This document shows, one piece after another, positions 1-9,261 of a DNA stretch of 64,000 bases. The first letter of the stretch is position 1. Every line of letters starts with the position of its first letter. Origin of the DNA: Sulfuritalea hydrogenivorans sk43H (lineage in GTDB: Bacteria; Pseudomonadota; Gammaproteobacteria; Burkholderiales; Rhodocyclaceae). The DNA is taken from assembly GCF_000828635.1 (NCBI RefSeq), contig NZ_AP012547.1:1922001-1986000 (forward strand), written 5' to 3'. The translations under genes were made by a program, and so were the position numbers. Below the pieces are notes generated by a model. It ran no database searches. It saw only the letters and a program-made list of their open reading frames with translations, and was not told the origin of the DNA.

Positions 1-1207
1 AGGAAAGGAGCGCTGTCGCTGGGATCAGGCCGATCGACTTGAGTCCGAACTCCTGGGGTTTGCCGTCACCGTCGCTATTCAGTGCTTGAAGGGCCTGAGC
101 TGTGCCAGCATAGATCGGATAGAAACGAAGGCTGAAGTCCGTATCCTGACCACGAAAATGACCAAGCTCGTGTCCAATTACCGCTGACAACTCTGGAACA
201 GAGAGAATTCGCATTAGAGGTAGTGATAGGTAGAGCGTCGTACCTGTTTGCGACACCGGCCCCGGATATGTTTTGACTTCAGATGCCGTGACATAGAAAT
301 TTGGTTCGAGGCCGAGAACAATATTGTTTGGTGGTGTGGCGCCCAGTTTTTTGGCAATCTCCTCCACATGGTTCCAGAGCGTCTGTTGCTGATCCCGGCT
401 TACGGATTTGCCGATGATTGAGGTTGACAGGTTTTTTGAGATCGACAGACCCGCCTCAAGCATCGTGAAAGCGCCGATAAAAGCACCTACGGCGATGGCT
501 CCGATGACATACCAGTGGACTCGGTGAATAGCTGTGGCTTCGAAGATGTATGCGCCGTAGCTGGCGATAGCGCCCTGAACCAAGATCAAAATGAACAGGG
601 CAAACAACATCCCAACGCGCAGTGGTGAAAATACCCTCAGCAATAGCTGACGATCAACTGCTGCCTTCCGGGCGGCAAGGATGATGGCAATCAGGAGCAA
701 TATCCCCGCAGCCAAGGCAGCGATGCTTGCGTTTTGCAGCCAAGATATGTGTTCCAGTCTCGCGCAAATCGATTCCTGAGACGAACCGGATGCTTCACAA
801 TATGCGCGAAGCGAGTTGAGTTGCTCCAGACCTGCAGCACCGAATTGCCGATTGACGACTTTGACAAACTGCTGCTGCAGATTCAATTCGCTGAAGTATC
901 CCAGCAGCCACCCGATAATCGGGATTACTGCAACCATCAGGACGGTGAGTACTAGTTTTCCGGTTTCTTGCTGCGATACTTCTTCTGGCGATGTGTTTCT
1001 CTTTCGCTCATATGCCGCCAGTTCAGCTTCGGCCTGCGCCTTGGCCAGGACATTGGGATCGGTTGGATCGACGCCTCGCTTCTGGAATTCGGCGAGCGCG
1101 ATTTTGCGCGCCTCGTCAGTGATATTCCCTGAAAGGTACCGCTCTAGCAGTTCATACGTCTGCAGACCGGCATAGTGCTCGGCGATTTCTTGGCTCTTCT
1201 TTGACAT
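1..1207 (-). CDS. M48-family membrane metalloprotease, 3' end cut by the window
   Basis: I translated this gene from the minus strand; it runs off the left edge after 402 codons. The zinc-protease signature HELGH is at residues 346-350, in the context VIGHELGHFRGQDT. Hydrophobic stretches near residues 84-104, 160-180, 198-215 and 230-250 suggest an inner-membrane protein with the catalytic domain after the last helix, as in HtpX/Ste24-type M48 peptidases. The start ATG (1207) has a purine-rich GGGAAAAGAG just upstream. It is the last visible gene of a minus-strand run that begins with a WYL regulator near 10.8 kb and follows the preceding gene by about 10 bp. The substrate is unknown; a role in a stress or defence cluster is inference. 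Confidence 0.85.
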   Translation of the reverse strand, partial: MSKKSQEIAEHYAGLQTYELLERYLSGNITDEARKIALAEFQKRGVDPTDPNVLAKAQAEAELAAYERKRNTSPEEVSQQETGKLVLTVLMVAVIPIIGWLLGYFSELNLQQQFVKVVNRQFGAAGLEQLNSLRAYCEASGSSQESICARLEHISWLQNASIAALAAGILLLIAIILAARKAAVDRQLLLRVFSPLRVGMLFALFILILVQGAIASYGAYIFEATAIHRVHWYVIGAIAVGAFIGAFTMLEAGLSISKNLSTSIIGKSVSRDQQQTLWNHVEEIAKKLGATPPNNIVLGLEPNFYVTASEVKTYPGPVSQTGTTLYLSLPLMRILSVPELSAVIGHELGHFRGQDTDFSLRFYPIYAGTAQALQALNSDGDGKPQEFGLKSIGLIPATALLS

Positions 1208-1216
1208 CTCTTTTCC

Positions 1217-1978
1217 CTAGACGCTCTGGTCTTCCGTCTGCCACAACCCGAGATAACCTCCCGAGGACTTCCATAACTTGATCAGATGGCCATAACCTGG
1301 CCACACCACCGCACGCTGAAATTTTCGGTTTGCCCATGGCGCCCCAAGGAGCAGGTAATCCGGTTTTCCGGCTTTATTACCCATCACGGTCCGACAGAAA
1401 ATCTGTCTCGAATCGAAAAAGTGTGTCCAATTCCATCCAAATCCCTCCCCAGGTTGGATGATTGCAACTACAGACGGCTTTACGCGATTGGAATGGTACA
1501 ACGCATGATATGCCGCCACGCCATCTGCCGCCAAGTAAAGCAGGCTGAATAACTCGGGTCCATGGCTATCAGGAAAGTCAGACAATCTCTGAAAAATAGA
1601 CCAAAAGGCATAAGGCTTCACCTGCCTCTCCCTGTATCTATTTGGATTCCCGTCTAGATGCACATTGAGGTCAATGTCATTCCAGGCGTGATCTAACGGA
1701 AGTTCATCCGGCGGCAGGAGACGAGAGGATTTGATTCTGTAGCCTGCGAAAGCCCCGTCTGCCTTTAGCAGGCTCTCGATTTTGTCGGACGGGTATCCGT
1801 AGTCAGCATAGATGAAACTGTTACTGAAGCCTCCAAGGTATTGCACTGGACGACCATCAATACCGCATGCCGGGTAGTACACCGATCCATTGAGCAGGTC
1901 TGCCATTGGCAATGCATGCTCAGCGGAGATGGAGTGCAACCATCTGGGCGTGGGTTGCATGGGTAATACGGCGGGCAT
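1217..1978 (-). CDS. Hypothetical protein, about 253 aa
   Basis: I do not recognise this family. The protein is soluble-looking, rich in aromatic residues (Trp, Tyr, Phe) and has no signal peptide or membrane segment. I prefer the ATG at 1978, which has a GGAG 9 bp upstream and lies 4 bp beyond the stop of the Sel1 gene. An in-frame ATG at 2044 would overlap that gene by 62 bp and add 22 residues. Tight packing between the Sel1 gene and the M48 gene makes co-transcription and a shared function likely. Nothing catalytic can be read from the sequence. Confidence 0.7.
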   Translation of the reverse strand: MPAVLPMQPTPRWLHSISAEHALPMADLLNGSVYYPACGIDGRPVQYLGGFSNSFIYADYGYPSDKIESLLKADGAFAGYRIKSSRLLPPDELPLDHAWNDIDLNVHLDGNPNRYRERQVKPYAFWSIFQRLSDFPDSHGPELFSLLYLAADGVAAYHALYHSNRVKPSVVAIIQPGEGFGWNWTHFFDSRQIFCRTVMGNKAGKPDYLLLGAPWANRKFQRAVVWPGYGHLIKLWKSSGGYLGLWQTEDQSV

Positions 1979-1982
1979 GCGG

Positions 1983-4541
1983 TCAGGCTCCAGCCTTGTC
2001 GCCGTTGCGTGACACCAATCGAACAATTTTCTCAACTGGCTCATGGGGTCTCTGATCCCCAGCGGAAAGCTTGCGTCGATACGTGGTTAGTTTTCCATCA
2101 GCGTCCTTCGCTATCATTTCTGTAGTCGATATCGACAAAACGCTGTCATCCATATCGCCATCGAAGGGGAATGGCATGTCTGATTCCAGGACATCCCAAA
2201 GTAATTTATCGCCCTCTACCTGCCAACGACCGCTGTAGTGCCATGTGTCCAGGCCCTCACATTTGCCTTCAGCCTGAAACGTACCATCGGAATTGAAAAC
2301 CGTAGCGACATCCATTTCTGGATCGTCAGTTCTTGTCAGCCATTCACCAGCAATGAGCGTCACATCGAAATTGGGATTTTTTGCTACAGGTTCGTCAGGA
2401 GAAATTCGCCGCTTGCCGTTTGTGCCTTGGCCTGGCTGGAAGTCGACGCCGTTTTCCTTGAGGAAGTCGAGCGCGCGCTCATCACTGTTCTCAGCAGCCT
2501 TCTTTAGCCATTTGAGCGCGTGAATCCAGTCCCGCTTAACGCCCACACCCTCTGCGTGCATAACACCGAGTAACCCTTGGGCTTTCGAATTACCTTGGTC
2601 AGCCGCTGCAAGCAACCATTTCGCGCCGGCGGCTGGGTCGGGTTCGACCCCGTTCCCAAAAACAAACATCTCACCGACGATCGTTTGAGCCTCGGCGTCT
2701 CCTTGATCCGCTGCAAGGCTGGCCCAGCGGCCGGCCTCTGGATAATTGCGCTCGACGTCGAGGCCGTAGTAGTAGATCTCAGCCAATCTACGCTGACTGC
2801 GGAAATAGCCGGCTTTAGCGGATTTGACCAACCACTCGCGAGCCTTTGCTGCATCTTTCGACGTACCTCGACCCCATAGATAGCACTCGGCCAACATCCA
2901 TTGCCCACCATTGTCTTCCTGAAGGGCAGACATCTGTGACCATTTGAATGCCTCATCATCATTTTGCGGAACACCAGCGCCGGTGGTGTATAGAAACCCC
3001 ATCATTCCCTGAGCAAATGCTTGGCCTCGCTCTGCGGCTTTCATGCACCATCTCGCGGCCTCTTCCTGATTGAGTTCGACACCGTCACCCCTATATAGGA
3101 GTTCTGCCACCATCGACTCACCGTCTGCACTCCCGGCTTCAGCGGCCCGCATAAACCAACGGAACCCCTCGTCTGGATTCTTGATAACACCAATTCCATG
3201 TTGGAACGTTGTCCCGAGGCTCATCATTGCCTCAGTGCTTCCTGAATCCACTGCCGCCATCAGCCAACGAACTCCTTCAGTACCGTTGCGCGGAATGCCT
3301 TCTCCTCGGAGATAAAGCCGACCAAGCCGAACTTGTGCAACTGTATTTCCACTTTCCGCTCCGACTCGGTACCACCTCTCAGCCTCTTTGGGATTCTTGT
3401 TTGTTCCTTTGCCTGCCTCGTTCATCCATCCATAGTAAAAAATGGATTCGGGATCCCCTGCATGTGCTCCCTTGCGATACCAATCAATCGCAATTGCGTC
3501 ATCTTCAAGGACACCATCACCCTTGCGGTACATCTCACCAAGAGTTGCTGCTGCCCGGCTATCTCCTAATCGCCAGGCCTCCTCGAAAAACGATTTGCTA
3601 CGAGAGGTATTTCGACTTTCGCCGACACTTTTAAGATTCAATATGCCGAGTGCAATCATGCAGCCGGTTACATCGAGATCTACCCCTGTCTCATACCATT
3701 GGCGAGCTTTCGGTAGGCTTCTATGAATTCCAATTCCCTCCTCATACAGTCGGCCAAGCCACAAAGCTGCATATTTGTATCTGTCGCTGATCGCCTTCTC
3801 AAGCATGGCAACACCTCGCTCAGGGTCGAACTTGCCTTTCGCTCCCGTAACAAGGTGGTGGCCTAGCGTTGCGAGGTATGACGGGTCACGAGCCGCCGCC
3901 TTCTCGAACCACTCAAATCCACGGTCGATATCCTTCTCGACAAACTCCCCGCTGCAGAACACTTCGGCCAACTGGATGCCCGCATGGTCATGGCCATCAG
4001 CAAATGCAGATTCAAGTATTTGAAGTCCAAGCTTGGGATCTGCTTCGCAATCGTCACCTGTAATCTTCATCACGCCGATGTGCGCTGTAGCGAGAGGTTC
4101 GCCGGTATCCGATGCTGACTTGAGCAACTCGAACCCCCTGGACTTATCCTGTGCGACGCCTTCACCGGCGAGGTACATCAACCCCAGGTTGCAGCAAGCG
4201 CGTAGTTCGCCGGCTGCTACAGCTTTGAGATACCACTGCTCGGCTTGTTTCCTGTCCATGGCAACGCCAGTACCATTGGCCGAGAACTTCCCCATGTGAA
4301 ACATGGCAGTTGCGCTTCCGGCATCAGCCTTCAGCCTGATTTTGTCGATGCCACTCACGAATGCCGTGGTGTTGTCGAATTTGCCATCTGCCAGGACGTG
4401 GAATCGTTTCTTGGCGTCATCAATATGTGCGGCCCCCTCCGGCTTGTGCCGAAGGTAGGCAGCAAAGTCTGCAGCGGAGTCGCTGTGTTCAATTGCTGAC
4501 CACAGGATCTGGTCTATTTCGCGATCGTCGTACTTGATCAT
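1983..4541 (-). CDS. Sel1-repeat protein with lipocalin-like C-terminal domain
   Basis: The 852-residue protein is built mainly of about 17 tandem Sel1-like repeats (36-residue helical pairs with A-x-x-x-L-G-x-x-Y and G-x-G-V motifs) from about residue 60 to 700. Such TPR-like solenoids are protein-protein scaffolds, often linked to stress signalling. The last 120 residues are different: a beta-rich segment with repeated W and G that looks like the lipocalin-like or DUF-type GEW...SDG...W..G.W domain. No signal peptide is seen, so it is probably cytoplasmic. It lies 24 bp after the HD phosphohydrolase gene. I infer that it scaffolds other products of this cluster. Confidence 0.85.
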   Translation of the reverse strand: MIKYDDREIDQILWSAIEHSDSAADFAAYLRHKPEGAAHIDDAKKRFHVLADGKFDNTTAFVSGIDKIRLKADAGSATAMFHMGKFSANGTGVAMDRKQAEQWYLKAVAAGELRACCNLGLMYLAGEGVAQDKSRGFELLKSASDTGEPLATAHIGVMKITGDDCEADPKLGLQILESAFADGHDHAGIQLAEVFCSGEFVEKDIDRGFEWFEKAAARDPSYLATLGHHLVTGAKGKFDPERGVAMLEKAISDRYKYAALWLGRLYEEGIGIHRSLPKARQWYETGVDLDVTGCMIALGILNLKSVGESRNTSRSKSFFEEAWRLGDSRAAATLGEMYRKGDGVLEDDAIAIDWYRKGAHAGDPESIFYYGWMNEAGKGTNKNPKEAERWYRVGAESGNTVAQVRLGRLYLRGEGIPRNGTEGVRWLMAAVDSGSTEAMMSLGTTFQHGIGVIKNPDEGFRWFMRAAEAGSADGESMVAELLYRGDGVELNQEEAARWCMKAAERGQAFAQGMMGFLYTTGAGVPQNDDEAFKWSQMSALQEDNGGQWMLAECYLWGRGTSKDAAKAREWLVKSAKAGYFRSQRRLAEIYYYGLDVERNYPEAGRWASLAADQGDAEAQTIVGEMFVFGNGVEPDPAAGAKWLLAAADQGNSKAQGLLGVMHAEGVGVKRDWIHALKWLKKAAENSDERALDFLKENGVDFQPGQGTNGKRRISPDEPVAKNPNFDVTLIAGEWLTRTDDPEMDVATVFNSDGTFQAEGKCEGLDTWHYSGRWQVEGDKLLWDVLESDMPFPFDGDMDDSVLSISTTEMIAKDADGKLTTYRRKLSAGDQRPHEPVEKIVRLVSRNGDKAGA

Positions 4542-4565
4542 GAGGGCACCTTGCCAATATTCGGC

Positions 4566-5114
4566 TCAAATAACGCCGAGAGAGTGCGCACGCACAAGAA
4601 AATCGGCTTCTGCCGCATTCGGTGAAAGCGGTACGGAGGGAAGGCCGCTCGCCAGTTCCCGTGACGGTATCAACTGGTTTTGGATATTTGGATTCGCCGG
4701 CATGTAAGCACGTAGTTCTAAAGCCAGCATGTCGGTGTCGGCCTGATGCACCTCGTCTGGCATTGGCCACGGAAGAGAGAATCTCTCAGCGATCTTTTGC
4801 TGGATGGCATCTTCCAGTCTCACGTATTCTTGAAGCTGGCGCTTTACTGGTCGAGGAATGTCCACCATGTAGGCTTCGCTGGCATCATGCAGAAGAGCCC
4901 ACTTCGCGAGCATTCTGTCCTCCGGATTGCACTGGCGGATCAAATCAGAAGTCAAAACGCTATGTTCAGCCACACTGTAGAAGTGACGGCAGTGCCCACC
5001 GAACCGACAGAGCTTGGAAAGTGCAGCAGCAATGTCCTGAAGGTCAATCAGTTCCGGGTCAGGATTGAGGACATCGAATAACTTGCCGCTGTAGGTCAGA
5101 ATGGACGATGTCAT
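4566..5114 (-). CDS. HD-domain phosphohydrolase (YfbR-like)
   Basis: The 182-residue protein has the HD-superfamily metal-binding set: RFGGHCRHFYSVAEHSV (about residues 37-52), LLHDASEAYM with the HD doublet (about 89-98), and a later Asp in HQADTDML. This spacing matches YfbR-type 5'-deoxynucleotidases and phage relatives that dephosphorylate dNMPs. The start codon overlaps the stop of the ADP-ribosylhydrolase fusion gene (ATGA), so the two are translationally coupled. Family precedent suggests nucleotide hydrolysis; the actual substrate, possibly an ADP-ribose-derived nucleotide given the neighbours, is inference. Confidence 0.85.
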   Translation of the reverse strand: MTSSILTYSGKLFDVLNPDPELIDLQDIAAALSKLCRFGGHCRHFYSVAEHSVLTSDLIRQCNPEDRMLAKWALLHDASEAYMVDIPRPVKRQLQEYVRLEDAIQQKIAERFSLPWPMPDEVHQADTDMLALELRAYMPANPNIQNQLIPSRELASGLPSVPLSPNAAEADFLVRAHSLGVI

Positions 5115-6892
5115 TGCTGTGCGCTTTCAATAAGGTCGATGCATCTCGCCTTTCCTGCTTTCGTACATAGCCGGTCCGGATCGGGCATGATGTCAATTCG
5201 AATCAGGTCGAGCCTGTCGGCATCCCAACATGTAGCAACCGTCGGATCCCCATGGCCTGACTCATGTGTGTGGCCCTTGCATGCAATTTTCAGGAGTTCA
5301 AGTTCGCATGCATCGAGGTTGATCAAGGCACCTTGTAGTTGGGTCACCAGTTCAGCCGCCCGGCTTCCGTGAAAAGGGTCGCGGCCATCGTTCTCCCGAC
5401 AACTGTCGTGCAAGAAAGCAAATAGCTCAACTACGGTAGTGTTTGCCCCGGTGGACTTGGCCAGTGCCAGGCCATTGGCGCGAACGCGGGACCAATGTTT
5501 GACGCCATGGATTCCATTCCAGTCCAAACGGTAGTGCCCCTTGAGGAACTCAAGCAGATCAGAAGTGATTACGCGGTCGGATCCAGCATCACAGGCGTCG
5601 CCCCGAATGTGATGTTGAAATAAGTCGCGCAAGCTTTCTTGTAGAACGACGAATCGAATTTCCTCGATGTAATGAAGCCGGGGACGCATCTGACGGGCCG
5701 TTTCAACAAGAATCGGCACGGCCTCCTCAGGAGGGTATGCATATACGCCCATCGAGATTGCCGGAATGGCAAGGCGTTTCAGTTTTTCCCGGTCTGCGAC
5801 GATGAGGGTATTTCTCATGGCAAGGGCCAGGTGATGAGCCGGTTCAGGATCAAACAGATACTTGGGGCCTCGGGTGTGAATCACTTGATTCGCGCGTAAT
5901 CCAAAAGCCGGGGTGGCAACTGCATTGGCCAATGCCAGTGGCGCGTGGGCTCGACAATGCTCCTCGAGTTCTTTGCCTGCCGCTCGGTGGATAGCACCGC
6001 AAACCCCGGATCCTTCCCTGAGATTCTCGTTGGCAGAATTGACGAGGCCATCGCAATCGATCTGCTTGGTGATATCCCCAAGTACGACGGTGATGTCTGC
6101 TGGCCGTGAGACCTTTGCCCGTTGTTCAGCGATTTCATAGAGCCTGGTGAGTGCGGCTTGTATGTCTTCCGGCAATTTCAGCCAGGCCAGACGAGCCATT
6201 GATTCCGGGATCCCGAAAAGTGCTTCGGCCAGACCTCCGGCAATTGCCGCAATGGTGTCGCTGTCACCACCGATGGAAATCGAATTCCTGATGGCATCTT
6301 CGAAGTTTGTCGCCTCCAGTGCGCAGGTCAAGGCCTGGGGAACCGTATCCAGAGCACGCTCGTTATAGCGATACCAGGGACGAATCTCATCAACCGATTG
6401 ACTTAGGTCGTAACCGAATTGCTTTGTGATGTTTGCTCGGATCTCAGATGCACTCAGCCCTGTCCGCGCCCAATAGATCGCCGCTGCAGTTGCCGCAGCC
6501 CCACGCATACCTTGTGGGTGGTTGTGAGTTACCCCGGTGACGTGATCGGAGAGCCACACGGCTTCCTCAAGGGTTCTTGCCAGGAATCCTGCGGGAGAAA
6601 CCCGCATACCGGCACCATTGCCGTAGCTGTTGTAGGGACCCTCATCATCATCGCCCAACCATTGAGCAAACCGCATTCCCCAACCGCCATTCTCCCAGTA
6701 GCGTCGCCCCCATTCCCGCAGTGCGACAGCCGGATCAATGTGCCGAGTCAATGAATCGGCTACTGCTGCAGTACATACCGTGTCGTCGGTAAAGAAGCAT
6801 CCGGGTTGAAAGAACGGATCGAAGTCCTTTGCCTTGTAGTTGTTGAACTCGTAAACCGAGCCGACGATGTCACCAATGACGGCGCCTAGCAT
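5111..6892 (-). CDS. ADP-ribosylglycohydrolase-macrodomain-HD triple fusion
   Basis: This 593-residue protein joins three domains. Residues 1-255 are a DraG/ARH-type ADP-ribosylglycohydrolase: the metal-binding TDDT is at 35-38 and a second metal motif, GGDSDT, lies near residue 215. Residues about 262-430 are a macrodomain with the ADP-ribose-binding GDIT, NSANENL and GVCGAIHRAAG elements. Residues about 440-593 are an HD domain (GIHGVKHW...LHDSCRENDGRD...FHGSRAAEL). Together they could remove ADP-ribose from a target, bind it and hydrolyse a phosphate. The start overlaps the end of the sirtuin gene by 7 bp and the stop overlaps the next HD gene. All visible catalytic motifs look intact. Confidence 0.88.
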   Translation of the reverse strand: MLGAVIGDIVGSVYEFNNYKAKDFDPFFQPGCFFTDDTVCTAAVADSLTRHIDPAVALREWGRRYWENGGWGMRFAQWLGDDDEGPYNSYGNGAGMRVSPAGFLARTLEEAVWLSDHVTGVTHNHPQGMRGAAATAAAIYWARTGLSASEIRANITKQFGYDLSQSVDEIRPWYRYNERALDTVPQALTCALEATNFEDAIRNSISIGGDSDTIAAIAGGLAEALFGIPESMARLAWLKLPEDIQAALTRLYEIAEQRAKVSRPADITVVLGDITKQIDCDGLVNSANENLREGSGVCGAIHRAAGKELEEHCRAHAPLALANAVATPAFGLRANQVIHTRGPKYLFDPEPAHHLALAMRNTLIVADREKLKRLAIPAISMGVYAYPPEEAVPILVETARQMRPRLHYIEEIRFVVLQESLRDLFQHHIRGDACDAGSDRVITSDLLEFLKGHYRLDWNGIHGVKHWSRVRANGLALAKSTGANTTVVELFAFLHDSCRENDGRDPFHGSRAAELVTQLQGALINLDACELELLKIACKGHTHESGHGDPTVATCWDADRLDLIRIDIMPDPDRLCTKAGKARCIDLIESAQQ

Positions 6893-7749
6893 GACGTTTC
6901 CCCATTGTTCCAGACCACATTGACAAAGGCTGGAAGAATCTCGGCCGCCTTGCCTTGCAGAAAAACATCGGCGTGCGATGAAAGTGATGTCGGCTCGGGA
7001 TTGATCTCGATGATCGTTGCGCCAGCCAACTTGGCCCTGACTGGAATGCTGGCGGCGGGTTGCACTTCCAATGAACTACCGATGCAGATCAGAAGGTCAC
7101 AGGTATCCGCGAGCCGCGTCGCACCGTCAAGGATATCGATGTCCAGGGGCTCACCAAACCAGACGATGTCAGGGCGCAGCAATGCGCCGCACCCCGGGCA
7201 CCGTGGTACTGGCCCGGCTCGGAGTTCGATCGCTGCGAGATCTTCTTTGGATGCATAGGGGTCACATTCATCATAGGTCGCGTATCCATCGCAAATGTGG
7301 CAGATGATCGGACTGGTGTCACCGGCAAACAACTCGTCCGTATCCACAAAGGCCTTCAGCCGGAACAGGCTGCCATGCAATTCCAGAACATTGCGGGTTG
7401 CAGCCCTCTGATGCAGGTTGTCGATGTTCTGAGTAATGACTGTGAGGTCGGCTACACACGCCTGCAGCGTCGACACGGCTTTGTGGCCTGGATTGGGCTC
7501 GGCATTCCGAACGAACTCCGCCCGATGGACATACCAGTCCCACACCAACTGCGGGTTTTTGCGGAAGGCCTCGGTACTGGCGACGTCTTGAGGGTTGAAC
7601 TTCGACCACAAGCCGGTCTGGGCATCACGGAAGGTAGGGATACCGCTTTCAGCAGATATCCCCGCCCCCGTAAACACGACCACCTTCTGGCAATCGTGAA
7701 GTTTCTCGATGAGATCAGATTCAAGCATTGAGTTTCTAGTTTCTACCAT
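6886..7749 (-). CDS. SIR2-family NAD-dependent deacylase (sirtuin)
   Basis: Classic sirtuin motifs are present: GAGISAESGIPTFR (residues 28-41), QNIDNLHQ, catalytic His in LHGS, and a zinc ribbon with C-x-x-C (CHIC) and C-x-x-C (CPGC). Tyr73 and Arg76 (WYVHRAEF) match the Tyr/Arg pair that in CobB and SIRT5 favours acidic acyl groups such as succinyl. The enzyme would use NAD and release nicotinamide and O-acyl-ADP-ribose, which fits the ADP-ribose-processing gene downstream. The start is uncertain: ATG 7749 or ATG 7728, neither with a strong ribosome site. It follows the VWA gene by about 33 bp. Confidence 0.93.
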   Translation of the reverse strand: MVETRNSMLESDLIEKLHDCQKVVVFTGAGISAESGIPTFRDAQTGLWSKFNPQDVASTEAFRKNPQLVWDWYVHRAEFVRNAEPNPGHKAVSTLQACVADLTVITQNIDNLHQRAATRNVLELHGSLFRLKAFVDTDELFAGDTSPIICHICDGYATYDECDPYASKEDLAAIELRAGPVPRCPGCGALLRPDIVWFGEPLDIDILDGATRLADTCDLLICIGSSLEVQPAASIPVRAKLAGATIIEINPEPTSLSSHADVFLQGKAAEILPAFVNVVWNNGETSC

Positions 7750-7782
7750 GACTAATGGATTGTGATCTTTTCCTCGCCAAGC

Positions 7783-9141
7783 CTAGATTGTCCCATCCGG
7801 GCGGTTGTCAAACTGCGCCTTACCTTGGGCTTTCTTGCGCCGCAGGTAACTTGCCGATGACGATTCGGAGGCAAGGTTGGCCAGCATTTCTTCCTTTGCA
7901 GAAAGCCGGCGACTCATCTTTCCAGATGAATAGAGCGCCTCCTTCCGGAACCGCGCGCCGTCCATTGCCTTGGCGAGATCGGCCATCTCAGACAAGACCT
8001 CCATCACCCATGGATGATCGGCAAAGCGCTTCTGTGCCTCAGCGATCATCTTCTGGATTGCATCCCAATCACCGTACTCGGCGGCTGCCCGGGCTTGATC
8101 AAGGAATTTGCCGGCTTCCAATTCGGTAAGACGGGACCGAACAAGTGGATCGTCCAGCAACGCTTCCCAGGCTTGCGGAGAGAGGGCTTTGAGCGCCAGC
8201 GCTGCATCCTGGAACGAAATCGGCGCCCCATCAACGGTGCTGGCAGAAACGGCGGCTTGCAGAATCTGGTTACCTGACTCCAAGGCCAGGCCGGCCGGAA
8301 TTTCGAGTTCGACCAGCGCCCATGCTTCAGCACCCCACGGGATATCCGGCAAACGGATCAATGGGAAGCCGTCGCGTTCCTCAACGGGATAGTCGTTAAT
8401 CAGTGTGATCTTGACGCCTTGAGGCGCGGCCAAGGAAAGCCGAACATGCCGCGCATAAAGGTTGCTGATCAGATCGAACTCCTCGGCAAACGGCTCGAAC
8501 AGATCTGCTGCCGTATCGCCGTAGTAGTGATTCCCGGCTCCTCGTTTGCCCATCTCGACCATCAGTTGCTCGTTGAAATCCCGCCCCAGGCCATAAGTGG
8601 AAGTCGTCACCCCCTTCGTAGCCGCATCGGCGCAGTAACTGGCAATCGCGTCGGTTTCGGTGGTTTCACCTTCGTTGGCGTTACCGTCCGACAGCAGAAT
8701 CACCCGCGCCAAGGCCGCTTCCATCGCCTTGGGTTGCAAGGATTCCATGCCTGATTTCCAGCCGCCGTAGAGGTTCGTGTTTCCTCCGGGCCGGATCTGC
8801 GATAGCGCACGGTGCAGGTGCTTCCGGTCACCGACAGCAACCGCATCCACGAGGGTCCTGATGTTGTTGTCAAAGACAACCAGTGAAGCGAGATCCTTTG
8901 GATCCAGTTGGTCCACAATGTACTTGGCGCAACGGACTGCCTCGATGAGTGGGGCGCCCGACATCGACCCGGAGCGGTCGATGACCAACGACAGGTGATA
9001 CGGTTTGCGATCAACTTTGTTGACGGGGTCAGGATCAGGCGCCTGAGTGCGCACCAATACTTGAAGTTTCTGGGCCATACCTTGGATCAGGGCAGGCTTG
9101 AGCGGAGTGATGAGAAGCTGGGAAACGTTGTTGGTGGACAT
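7783..9141 (-). CDS. VWA-domain protein
   Basis: The 452-residue protein has a von Willebrand A domain from about residue 48 to 220. The MIDAS metal site is complete: DRSGSMSG (Asp55, Ser57, Ser59), a Thr in GGNTNLYGG (about 124) and Asp in LLSDGN (about 153). The C-terminal half (beta-rich to about 330, then helical) resembles secreted or cytoplasmic VWA proteins that have a VIT-like second part, but there is no signal peptide here. The start has AGGAGA 5-10 bp upstream. VWA proteins of this kind often occur with ADP-ribose or tellurite-type stress genes. A metal-dependent assembly role is inference. Confidence 0.88.
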   Translation of the reverse strand: MSTNNVSQLLITPLKPALIQGMAQKLQVLVRTQAPDPDPVNKVDRKPYHLSLVIDRSGSMSGAPLIEAVRCAKYIVDQLDPKDLASLVVFDNNIRTLVDAVAVGDRKHLHRALSQIRPGGNTNLYGGWKSGMESLQPKAMEAALARVILLSDGNANEGETTETDAIASYCADAATKGVTTSTYGLGRDFNEQLMVEMGKRGAGNHYYGDTAADLFEPFAEEFDLISNLYARHVRLSLAAPQGVKITLINDYPVEERDGFPLIRLPDIPWGAEAWALVELEIPAGLALESGNQILQAAVSASTVDGAPISFQDAALALKALSPQAWEALLDDPLVRSRLTELEAGKFLDQARAAAEYGDWDAIQKMIAEAQKRFADHPWVMEVLSEMADLAKAMDGARFRKEALYSSGKMSRRLSAKEEMLANLASESSSASYLRRKKAQGKAQFDNRPDGTI

Positions 9142-9156
9142 CTGGTCTCCTGTTCG

Positions 9157-9174
9157 CCCGACGTAAGTGTCGGG
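9157..9174 (-). promoter_or_regulatory. Small hairpin upstream of the VWA gene
   Basis: An inverted repeat with CCCGAC and GTCGGG arms and a 6-nt loop sits 5 bp upstream of the ribosome site of the VWA gene. It has no T-run, so it could be an operator or an mRNA structure. The 120-bp gap here (9142-9261) is the only sizeable break in the run of genes from 10.8 kb to 1, and may hold an internal promoter. Confidence 0.35.
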
Positions 9175-9261
9175 GCATGGGAGACAAGATACGGGGTGGC
9201 AGGCTCACCAAGTGAGCATGGCGGAAAGCCTTGCCGCACAAGGCATTGGGGATTGATATTT

